A DNA stretch of 64,000 nucleotides from Halorubrum ruber (lineage in GTDB: Archaea; Halobacteriota; Halobacteria; Halobacteriales; Haloferacaceae): NCBI RefSeq assembly GCF_018228765.1, contig NZ_CP073695.1, positions 124,001 through 188,000 on the forward strand. Direction: 5' to 3'. Positions 45,976 through 53,416 of this stretch are shown piece by piece; position 1 is the stretch's first letter, and the number at the start of each line of letters is the position of its first letter. A program made the position numbers and the translations under genes. Below the pieces are notes generated by a model. That model made no database searches. It had not been told where the DNA came from and saw only the letters and a program-made list of their open reading frames with translations.

Positions 45976-46123
45976 GCGTCGCCGAACGCGCAACGTCCGC
46001 CCGATCGCGGGCGGGACTGCGCGCTCGCGACGAATTCCGACCACCACCCATTCCGGACCCGCGCGGGCGGCCGGGACGACGGTTCGACTCCGTCGGTGGG
46101 ACTCCCCTCGGGGATTCACAATC

Positions 46124-47827
46124 ATGACAGACAACAAGAAATTCGACACGATCGGACTGTCGCGGCGCAAGATGCTGGCGGGCCTCGGCGCGGTCGGCGT
46201 GGCCTCCGCGGGCGCCGGCCTCGGCACCACGGCGTACTTCAACGACACCGAGTCGTTCGACGGGAACACCCTCACCGCGGGCCAGCTCGACCTGCTCGTC
46301 GACTGGCAGCAGACGTACGACTTCGGCGAGGGGCACCAGTTCGTCAGCGCGCACCCGGACCACGACGGCGACGGCGAGCAGTCCGTCGAGATCGACGGCG
46401 AGGTGTTCAGCTACAGCGACTTCCCGGACGAGGACGACACGGACAGCAACGGGGCGAACCTCCCGGTGCTGACCTGCGACAACATCCCGCCGCTCTCGGA
46501 GGCGGACTTCGGCACGGACCCCGTCACGGGCGAGGAGATGGAGACGCTGGTCCAGCTCACCGACGTGAAGCCCGGCGACTCCGGCGAGATCACCTTCTCG
46601 CTCCACCTCTGTGACAACCCCGGTTACATCTGGATGCAGGCGGGCAACGTCAGCGAGGACGGCGGCGCCGGCACCGAACCGGAAATGCTCGTCGACCCCG
46701 ATAACCTCGGCGACCTCGGCGACGCGATCCAGGCGACGCTCTGGTACGATGAGGACTGCGACAACGTGTACGACGGCGCGGAGCCGGTCGACATCATGCT
46801 GACGCTCGACTTCTCGGGCTCGATGCTGTACGACGGGTTCGGGGGTTTGGTCAACACGGACGACATCGCGATCAACGGGACCACCTACAATGAGACGACG
46901 AAGATCGACCTCGTCGAGCTCGGCACCCGGCAGTTCATCGACTTCCTCCAGAACGCGAACGCTGACGTTGAGGTCGGCGTCGCGTACTTCGACGGCGAGA
47001 AGTCCGGCGACAACGAACCCCGGACCGGGATCTTACAGCCCCTGACCGACGATCTGTCCGTGGTCGACGGCGCGCTGTCGGGCCTGCGGCAGAAGCTCGC
47101 GAACGTCGTGAGCGGCGGCGCCGGCTCGACCCCGTTCGACGGCGACGGTGACCCGAACCCGTTCGCGGGCGGCGGTATCGCGACGGGCACGTACATCGGC
47201 GAGGGCGTCGACGACGCGCAGAGCGAGCTCGCGAACGGGCGCCCCGGCGTGGCGAAGCAGAATATCGTCCTCTCGGACGGCGAGTCGTTCAACGGGACGG
47301 GCTCGACGACGTTCTCTTCGCCCACCGCGGCGGCCGACGACGCCCGCGCGGCGTCGCCCAGCCCCGCGACCGACGTCTACACGATCAACGTCAACGGCAG
47401 CGCCAGCACCCTGCTGGCGATGGCCGGCCCCGCCGGCGGGGCGGGCGGCGATCCGCTGTTCTTCAACGACCTCGACGACCCGCTGAACATCCCGACGGTG
47501 TTCGGTAACCTCGCGGCGCAGGCCACGCAGGAGAAGGTCATCATGGAGGACACGCTCGCGAGCGTCCTCGCCGAGCTCGCCGACGGGGACGGGATCCCGC
47601 TCGACGGCAACCGTGCGACGCTGTACGACGAGCTCACGGACCCGGCCGACGACCCGGACCGCGACGCGTTCCGCGGCGACGGCGTGATGCACTGCGTCGC
47701 GCTCGAGTGGGAGCTGCCCCTCGAAGTGGGCAACGAGATCCAGGGCGACACGCTCGCCTTCGATCTGGGCTTCTACACCGAGCAGGCGCGTCACAACGAC
47801 GGCGCCGGGCCGTCGCAGGCGGCCTGA
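46124..47827 (+). CDS. TasA-like surface protein with inserted von Willebrand A domain, 2
   Basis: 567 residues. The signal is IGLSRRKMLAGLGAVGVASA, then AYFNDTESFDGNTLTAG. The first TasA-like half runs to about 218 (LTDVKPGDSGEITFSLHLCD, LWYDEDCDNVY). The vWA insert (about 222-480) has metal-site residues D229-x-S231-x-S233 in LDFSGSM and a large loop region. The second TasA half has LASVLAELADGDG, EWELPLEVGNEIQGDT and YTEQARHNDG. It is a paralogue of the 43012 gene with a longer vWA domain. It is expected at the cell surface, as a fibre subunit or metal-dependent adhesin. Confidence 0.75.
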   Translation: MTDNKKFDTIGLSRRKMLAGLGAVGVASAGAGLGTTAYFNDTESFDGNTLTAGQLDLLVDWQQTYDFGEGHQFVSAHPDHDGDGEQSVEIDGEVFSYSDFPDEDDTDSNGANLPVLTCDNIPPLSEADFGTDPVTGEEMETLVQLTDVKPGDSGEITFSLHLCDNPGYIWMQAGNVSEDGGAGTEPEMLVDPDNLGDLGDAIQATLWYDEDCDNVYDGAEPVDIMLTLDFSGSMLYDGFGGLVNTDDIAINGTTYNETTKIDLVELGTRQFIDFLQNANADVEVGVAYFDGEKSGDNEPRTGILQPLTDDLSVVDGALSGLRQKLANVVSGGAGSTPFDGDGDPNPFAGGGIATGTYIGEGVDDAQSELANGRPGVAKQNIVLSDGESFNGTGSTTFSSPTAAADDARAASPSPATDVYTINVNGSASTLLAMAGPAGGAGGDPLFFNDLDDPLNIPTVFGNLAAQATQEKVIMEDTLASVLAELADGDGIPLDGNRATLYDELTDPADDPDRDAFRGDGVMHCVALEWELPLEVGNEIQGDTLAFDLGFYTEQARHNDGAGPSQAA

Positions 47828-48043
47828 TCGGGGGTTTCGGACCCATCGCGACGTGACGGTCGAAGCCGATCGACGGTGGATCCGATCGGGCGACCGCGGT
47901 GGGGTACGACGCCCGTACCGCCGGGTACGGTCACCGGACCGGTCGGGTATGACGCGTATACATACGACTACGGCGACGGTAGAGAGGGCAGAGACGGGGT
48001 ATCACATCGACGACACGGCCGTTCGGAGCCGCAACGACACACA

Positions 48044-48832
48044 ATGACACAGAAGGAATCAGGACTTACGCGGCGGGAGGCACTCGCGGGCGTCGGAGCC
48101 GTCGGCTTCGCGGCCCTCGGGGCCGCCTCCGGACGGCCGACGGGAACGGACAGGTGGGGTGAGTACACGGACTACACCTACGCGCAGACCGACCGGCCGT
48201 GGGACCTGCTCGTCGGCTGGCGGCAGACCGAGAACGGGACGGTCGTCGATTCGAGCCCGACGGACGCCGAAGACGACGTTGAGGCGGCCGGAATCCGTCT
48301 CGTCGACGTCGACAACGCCCTGCCCCACGACACCGGGACCGCGAGCGTGGGCCTCCGCTTGGAGGACCCCGCGGGCGTAGCGCCCGACGGCGTCCGGGTG
48401 TGGCTGAAGATCGGCCCGGCCCTCGACGGCCCCGACGTGAGCGCGGTCGACCGCGCGCTCGCCGACCGCATCCGGCTGGAGGTCCGGTACGACACCGGCC
48501 TCCTCGGGGTCGGCGCGTGCGCGGGCGCCGAGAGCGACTTCGCCGGCTACGGCGAGCTGATCGCCGCCGGCACGCTCGCGGAACTCAACGCCGACCCGGT
48601 GGCGACGGGGATCGAACTCGATCCCACGCTGCTCGGGAACGGCTGTCTCACGACCGAGGAGCGCCGCTGTCTGACCTTCACCTGGGAGTTCGACGGGGAG
48701 GGCGGTAACGCCGGACAGGGCGGCGCCGTCGACTTCGACGTGCGGTTCGCCGCGGACGACTGCTCGGCCGAGGGGAACCCCTTCGCGATGAGCGCCTCGA
48801 CCGGCGGCGACACCACCGAGGTGGGACAATGA
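48044..48832 (+). CDS. Exported TasA-like accessory protein
   Basis: 262 residues. The signal GLTRREALAGVGAVGFAALGA resembles the others but has the Tat-like pair RR and no FNDTE segment. The mature protein begins WGEYTDYTYAQTDRPWDLL and has SVGLRLEDPAGVAPDGVRVW and LTFTWEFDGEGGN, echoing the conserved strands of the paralogues (DVKPGDSGEV, FEWxLP-EVGN). It overlaps the next gene by ATGA, so the two are translated together. It may be a minor or capping subunit of the same assembly; that is an inference. Confidence 0.6.
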   Translation: MTQKESGLTRREALAGVGAVGFAALGAASGRPTGTDRWGEYTDYTYAQTDRPWDLLVGWRQTENGTVVDSSPTDAEDDVEAAGIRLVDVDNALPHDTGTASVGLRLEDPAGVAPDGVRVWLKIGPALDGPDVSAVDRALADRIRLEVRYDTGLLGVGACAGAESDFAGYGELIAAGTLAELNADPVATGIELDPTLLGNGCLTTEERRCLTFTWEFDGEGGNAGQGGAVDFDVRFAADDCSAEGNPFAMSASTGGDTTEVGQ

Positions 48833-50076
48833 CCCCCGGAGACGATTCGGGACGGCGCCCGAGCGGGCTGAGCCGCCGCCGGCTGCTCGCCGGGATCGGC
48901 GGCGTCGGCGCGGTCGGGATGGCGAGCGGCATCGGCACGGGCGCGTACCTCGCGGACCGGGAGACGTTCGCGAACAACGTCTTCGGCGCCGGCGAGGTCG
49001 GGCTGACGGTGGACGGCGAACCCACGGACGGGACCGTCACCGTCGGTCCGTTCGCGGTCGACCGGACGACGTTCGACGGGCGCCCAGACCCTGAGGGGTT
49101 CGAAATCGGTGCGTCGGCGAACCCGGTCCGGGTGTGGCTCGCGACGGAGTGCCCGGACGGCGACCGGCTCGGGAACGCCCTCGAAGTCGAGGTCGTCGTC
49201 GACGGCGAGTCGCTGACGGGCGGCTACCGGCCGCTCGTCGAGGTCGAGCGCCTCCTCGCGACCGGGGTGCGGATCGACGACGGGTGCCTCGCGGCCGGCC
49301 CCGACGGCGGTTCGATCGCCGTCGAGGTCGCCCCGTACCTCCCGGCGGGCTCGCCCGACGTGGGCGGGGAGACGACCGAGCTGACGGTCCGGCTGTACGC
49401 CGAGCAGTGTCGCCACGTCACGGAGGAGCAGGCGAACGCGCCGGGAGCGAACCCCTTCGCGGATGTCGTCTGCGACGAGACGGAGACGGAGTGCCCCGAG
49501 TGCGTCCCGTTCGGCAAGGCCGACTTCGGCGGGTCGACCGCGCCGGGCGACGTCCTGTCGCTGGAGATGATCCTCGACGGCGCGGGGCCACACGAGATCG
49601 AGATCACCGAGGTCGAGACGAAGGACGACGGCGAGGTCGTCGGCGTCGCGTTCCGGGTTCAGGACGCCGACGGGAACCCGGGGCCGGACATGTGCTCCGT
49701 GGCGGTCAAGGGCGGACCGGACCGCGACCCCGAGGGCGTCGATATCGATCCGGTGGCTCCGGAGACGGGGGCAGTCGTGTTCGCGCCGCAAAAACCCGGA
49801 GAGGATAAGCGGTACGGGGTCAGCAACGTCACGATCAGCGTCTGCGCCAGCGACGGTAACGGTGAAGAGGAGCACGGCGACGACCGCACCGATGACGGCG
49901 GCAGTAGCGGGACCGGTAACAGCGGCGAAAACGGCAACAGCGGCAAAAACGGCAACAGCGGCAAAAACGGCCGAAAAGACAGCGGAACGTCCGGGAACCC
50001 CGACGGCAAATCCGCGAACGCCGGCGGCGACGGTCGAAGCGACGGCGGCGGAATCGACGGCACGGAGGCGAACTGA
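48829..50076 (+). CDS. SipW-type surface protein with glycine/asparagine-rich tail
   Basis: 415 residues. The signal is GLSRRRLLAGIGGVGAVGMA, then GAYLADRETFANNVFGAGEV, the SipW-cognate pattern. Two beta regions follow: a TasA-like one to about 205 (VRVWLATECPDGD, VRLYAEQCRHVTEEQA) and a second (CVPFGKADFGGSTAPGDVLS to VTISVCASDGN). The last about 75 residues are a Gly/Asn/Ser/Lys repeat region (GNSGENGNSGKNGNSGKNG), probably an extended cell-wall linker. It overlaps the peptidase gene by one base (TGATG), which ties protein and protease together. Confidence 0.68.
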   Translation: MTPGDDSGRRPSGLSRRRLLAGIGGVGAVGMASGIGTGAYLADRETFANNVFGAGEVGLTVDGEPTDGTVTVGPFAVDRTTFDGRPDPEGFEIGASANPVRVWLATECPDGDRLGNALEVEVVVDGESLTGGYRPLVEVERLLATGVRIDDGCLAAGPDGGSIAVEVAPYLPAGSPDVGGETTELTVRLYAEQCRHVTEEQANAPGANPFADVVCDETETECPECVPFGKADFGGSTAPGDVLSLEMILDGAGPHEIEITEVETKDDGEVVGVAFRVQDADGNPGPDMCSVAVKGGPDRDPEGVDIDPVAPETGAVVFAPQKPGEDKRYGVSNVTISVCASDGNGEEEHGDDRTDDGGSSGTGNSGENGNSGKNGNSGKNGRKDSGTSGNPDGKSANAGGDGRSDGGGIDGTEAN

Positions 50077-51116
50077 TGACAACTATACTCACATCACCAC
50101 GGACGAAGCGCGCGGCGAACGTACTCGGGATCGTCCTGCTGATCGCGCTCGTCGCGCCGTTCGCGGCCTACGCGGCCCCCGAGGTCGTCGGCGCCGACGA
50201 GAGCTTCGTCGTGCTCACGGCGAGCATGACGCCCGCCATCGCGCCGGGCGACGTGGTTATCGTCGCCGACCGCGACCCGGCCGCGATCGCCGAGGGGGAC
50301 GTGATCACGTTCATGCGGGGCACCAGCGAGGTGCCGGTGACGCACCGCGTGATCGACGTTGTCGACGAGGGCGGGGCGCTCGCCTTCGAGACGATGGGCG
50401 ACGCCAACGAGGGGCCGGACCCCGGGCTCGTCTCGGCCGGGAGCCTCGTCGGTGTCGTGACGTTGACGATCCCGTACATCGGGTACGTGATCCAGTTCGC
50501 GGGCACCCGGGTCGGGTTCGTGGCGCTGGTGCTGCTCCCGTTCGGCCTGCTCGCGGTCACCGAGGTCTGGTCGATCGTCCGTGGCCGCGACGGCGCGGAG
50601 TCGCCGGCCACCGCGACCGCCGATCCGGACGGAGAGCCGGTCGGCGGAGGGGACGCCGAGACGGCGGCGTTCGAGTTCGCAGCCGAGCCCGATCCCACCC
50701 CGACGGCCGCAGCGACCGCCGCGAGCGGTTCCGGTGGCGTCTCGGTCGACGCGGTCGGCGGCGCGGCGGCGGTACTCGCCGTCTTCGCTCCGTACGCGGC
50801 GTACGTCGCGTTCGAGCTCCGGAGCGCCGCCGCGATCGCGGTTGCTGTGGCGACCGCGACGCTCCTGTTCGGCGCGCTCGCGATGTGGGTGCCGGCGAGC
50901 GGCGTGCTCGACCGGAGCGTTCAGAGCGCCGCGTCGGAGTCGGACGGCGACGCGTCGGAAACGGCCGCCGACGGCGGGGTCTCCGAGAGCGACGCGGATT
51001 CCGACGAGACGGACTCGGCGGCGGTCGCGACTGGCGAAGAGCGCGTGGAACCGGACGAGTCGGCACCGGCACGGACGCCGACAGCACGCCCCGACGCCGC
51101 CGGAGAGGTGGACTGA
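50076..51116 (+). CDS. Signal peptidase I, SipW/Sec11 type
   Basis: 346 residues. An N-terminal membrane helix (about 15-32) precedes the catalytic Ser in VVLTASMTPAI (S50) and His in PVTHRV (H90). GDANEGPD (109-115) supplies the acid. Ser-His rather than Ser-Lys is characteristic of archaeal/eukaryotic Sec11 and Bacillus SipW. A second helix lies at about 146-166, and the C-terminal part has two more helices and a long acidic tail. Its position inside the cluster, overlapping genes on both sides, makes it the dedicated processing enzyme for the TasA-like precursors. Confidence 0.83.
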   Translation: MTTILTSPRTKRAANVLGIVLLIALVAPFAAYAAPEVVGADESFVVLTASMTPAIAPGDVVIVADRDPAAIAEGDVITFMRGTSEVPVTHRVIDVVDEGGALAFETMGDANEGPDPGLVSAGSLVGVVTLTIPYIGYVIQFAGTRVGFVALVLLPFGLLAVTEVWSIVRGRDGAESPATATADPDGEPVGGGDAETAAFEFAAEPDPTPTAAATAASGSGGVSVDAVGGAAAVLAVFAPYAAYVAFELRSAAAIAVAVATATLLFGALAMWVPASGVLDRSVQSAASESDGDASETAADGGVSESDADSDETDSAAVATGEERVEPDESAPARTPTARPDAAGEVD

Positions 51117-51934
51117 TGCCCGCGAACCGCGGGCTCGTCGCGCTCGTCGCGCTGGCCGTGTTGGTGTGGAGCGTCGCGTTCGCCGGCGGGGCCACGGTGG
51201 CGGTCCTCTCGGCGAGCGTCGACGTGACGACGACGTTCGAGACGCCGGAGGAACTGAGCGAGGTCAACGAGTCGAGCGGAAGCGGATTCACCGTGGCGAC
51301 CGTGCCGGTCGAGAACGGGACGACCGCCGTGGGAGGGAACGGGACGTCGGCGGCGGCGAACGGCACGGAGACCGCCGGGAACACCACGGTCCCGACCACT
51401 GAACAGAACACCACGGTCCCGCCCACTGAACAGAACGCCACGGCCCCACCCACTGAACAGAACACCACGGTCCCGCCGACGGACCAAAACGACTCGGCGA
51501 CGACGGCGAACGAAACTAAACCGGACGAAAACGACTCGGCGACGACAACGAACGAAACCGAGACGGACGAAAACGACTCGGCGACGACAACGAACGAAAC
51601 CGAGACGGACGAAAACAACTCGGCGCCAAAGACGAACGAAACCGAGACGGACCAAAACGACTCGGCGCCAAAGACGAACGAAACCGAGACGGACCAAAAC
51701 GACTCGGCGCCAAAGACGAACGAAACCGAGACGGACCAAAACGACTCGGCGCCGGCCGATCCGACGGGAGACCAGTCGAGCCGGCCGAGTGAGGAGACGG
51801 TGACGAACGAGTCGGCTCCGGCGGGGAACGCGACCGTCGAGGGGTCGACCACGCCCGACGCGAACGACGTCGATGCGGTCGCGGTTCGTCACCCCACGGA
51901 TCCGTCGCGGTCCGGCCAGGGAGCGCGAACGTGA
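51116..51934 (+). CDS. Secreted threonine/asparagine-rich repeat protein
   Basis: 272 residues. An N-terminal hydrophobic signal (LVALVALAVLVWSVAFAGG) is followed by a short domain (SASVDVTTTFETPEELSEVN) and a long low-complexity region: first TTVPPTEQN-type repeats, then six 14-residue units like NDSAPKTNETETDQ encoded by exact 42 bp repeats. Many NxT/NxS sequons suggest heavy N-glycosylation. It looks like a stalk or mucin-like spacer at the cell surface. The ATG overlaps the peptidase stop (TGATG), so it belongs to the same operon. Confidence 0.68.
   Translation: MPANRGLVALVALAVLVWSVAFAGGATVAVLSASVDVTTTFETPEELSEVNESSGSGFTVATVPVENGTTAVGGNGTSAAANGTETAGNTTVPTTEQNTTVPPTEQNATAPPTEQNTTVPPTDQNDSATTANETKPDENDSATTTNETETDENDSATTTNETETDENNSAPKTNETETDQNDSAPKTNETETDQNDSAPKTNETETDQNDSAPADPTGDQSSRPSEETVTNESAPAGNATVEGSTTPDANDVDAVAVRHPTDPSRSGQGART
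51486..51755 (+). repeat. 42 bp tandem coding repeats
   Basis: Six full units plus a partial one, starting AAAACGACTCGGCG. Two sub-types (GCGACGACAAC and GCGCCAAAGAC cores) are grouped, showing recent unit duplication. Copy number is expected to vary between strains. Confidence 0.85.
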
Positions 51935-52089
51935 CCGTACCGAGCCGGCAGCGGGAGCGTCTCGGGAAGGGCGACGCACGGTCCGACGGGCGCTGCTCCG
52001 GCCCCGGGGCGAAACTCACCGCGCTGTTGCTGCTCGTCGCGTTGCTTCTCCTCGTGTTCCTCGCCAGCGTCGTTCGGATGTTCGGGTGA
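51931..52089 (+). CDS. Small single-helix membrane protein
   Basis: 52 residues from GTG 51931. The start overlaps the previous stop as GTGA. The N-terminus is basic and polar (MTVPSRQRERLGKGDARSDG, one Cys), followed by one strong membrane helix (about 28-47, LTALLLLVALLLLVFLASVV) and a short end RMFG. The coupling to the surface-protein operon and the clean helix support a real gene. It may be an accessory to the signal peptidase or an anchor of the fibre; no family is recognised. Confidence 0.6.
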   Translation: MTVPSRQRERLGKGDARSDGRCSGPGAKLTALLLLVALLLLVFLASVVRMFG

Positions 52090-52180
52090 ACTCGCAAACG
52101 GCGCGGCCGGGAGGCGGTTCTCAGCCGGTGGCCGCGCCCGCCGGAGTTATGGGCGGTACCGGCGTACGATCAGCCGACGA

Positions 52181-52978
52181 ATGATTGCCCTCGACGCCTA
52201 CGCGTTCGTCTTCGTCGCCGGGCTGATCACGGCGCTGGCGACCGGGATCGGTGCGCTCCCCTTCTTTTTCTTCGAGACGATCAGCGACCGCGGGAACGTG
52301 GCGCTGTGGGGGTTCGCGTCGGGGATCATGCTCTCCGCGTCGCTGTTCGGACTGGTCCAAGAGGGGCTCGCGGAGGGGACGCCAGTCGAGATCGGGGTCG
52401 GGATGCTCGCGGGCGTCGCGCTCGTCGTCCTCGCGCACGAGGTGCTGATGGACGCCGAGATCGATCCCAGAGAGTACGAGGAGGCCGACTTCAAGAAGCT
52501 GATTCTGATCCTCGGCGTGCTGACGGTCCACAGCTTCCCGGAGGGGATCGCGGTCGGCGTCTCCTTCGCGGACCTCGGGCTGTCGGGCGGCACCGCGCTG
52601 TTCGGCTTCACGGTCCCGCTGCTCGCCGTGTTCATGACGGTCGCCATCTCGATCCACAACGTCCCCGAGGGGACGGCCATCTCGATCCCGCTGCGGGCGA
52701 TGGGCGTCTCGAAGTGGAAGATGGTGTGGTGGTCGATCTTCTCCAGCCTCCCGCAGCCGATCGGCGCCGTGATCGCCTTCGCGTTCGTGCGGTACGCCCG
52801 CGATTTCCTCCCGTACGGCTTCGGCTTCGCGGCGGGCGCGATGATCTACCTCGTCCTCTCGGAGTTCATCCCCGAGGCGCTCGAAACGGGCGCCGACCTC
52901 CCGCACGGCGGCAAGCGGGTCCTCGTCGGCGGGATCGCGCTTGGCGTCGCGCTGATGATCCCGCTCGCGTATTTATAA
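52181..52978 (+). CDS. ZIP family metal transporter
   Basis: 265 residues with about eight membrane helices. Helix IV/V metal-site motifs are LTVHSFPEGIAVGVSF and ISIHNVPEGTAISIPL, the His-Pro-Glu-Gly signatures of ZIP (SLC39/GufA-like) transporters for zinc or related divalent metals. The loop between helices III and IV is acidic (DAEIDPREYEEAD). The last codons and stop (TAT TTA TAA) form a TATTTATAA word that belongs to the RNA-element repeat region downstream. Confidence 0.85.
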   Translation: MIALDAYAFVFVAGLITALATGIGALPFFFFETISDRGNVALWGFASGIMLSASLFGLVQEGLAEGTPVEIGVGMLAGVALVVLAHEVLMDAEIDPREYEEADFKKLILILGVLTVHSFPEGIAVGVSFADLGLSGGTALFGFTVPLLAVFMTVAISIHNVPEGTAISIPLRAMGVSKWKMVWWSIFSSLPQPIGAVIAFAFVRYARDFLPYGFGFAAGAMIYLVLSEFIPEALETGADLPHGGKRVLVGGIALGVALMIPLAYL

Positions 52979-53035
52979 GCGGCCGAGGGGGCGACGACGC
53001 GGTAGTTTAAATGAGCGTCACCGGCTGCGACGATC

Positions 53036-53045
53036 ATTTATAAAT
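53036..53045 (+). promoter_or_regulatory. TATA box of RNA element copy D
   Basis: ATTTATAAAT just before GCGGTGGCGCG at 53053. Further AT words occur upstream at 52970 and 53004. Confidence 0.5.
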
Positions 53046-53052
53046 GAACGGT

Positions 53053-53304
53053 GCGGTGGCGCGTGCCGACGAGCGCCCGGTAGGGCGCGAGTCGCACGCG
53101 CGAGGGAGTCAGTCGCCGGAGCGAAGCGGAGGCGACTGACGAGGCTGGGGAGGCGTGAGGCGCTGTGCGGTTGCGGGCGGGTGGGACTCAAAGGGGCAGC
53201 CGTGAGGCGGGCGCAGGCGACGTAAGCACCGCAAGGAGCGAGCAGCGCGAGCGACTGAGGCGCGCAGCAAGCGTGCGCCCGCCTCACGGCTGGGGCTTTG
53301 GAGG
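53053..53304 (+). ncRNA. Structured RNA element, copy D
   Basis: Helix 1 has GCGCGTG / CACGCGC, a bulged C, CGAC / GTCG, a symmetric GA/GA loop and the hairpin GCGCCC-GGTA-GGGCGC (53073-53088). Helix 2 is GTCAGTCGCC with GGCGACTGAC (53108-53117 with 53131-53140). Helix 3 is a perfect 19 bp stem (53197-53215 with 53274-53292) on the conserved CTCAAAG / CTTTGGAG base. Every helix differs in sequence from the other copies but keeps pairing. Confidence 0.72.
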
Positions 53305-53402
53305 TGTTCTCCGTCGATCCGCAATCAATTATTTATAAACAAGAGACTGGGGCTTTAGCGGTGTCATCCACCGATTCGCAGGCGATTATTTATAAACAAT
53401 CA
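53305..53402 (+). repeat. 57 bp tail/TATA module after RNA element copy D
   Basis: CTGGGGCTTT recurs at 53347, exactly 57 bp after its place in the element (53290). TATTTATA occurs at 53330 and 53387, also 57 bp apart. Confidence 0.7.
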
Positions 53403-53416
53403 CCCGATTCGACGGC

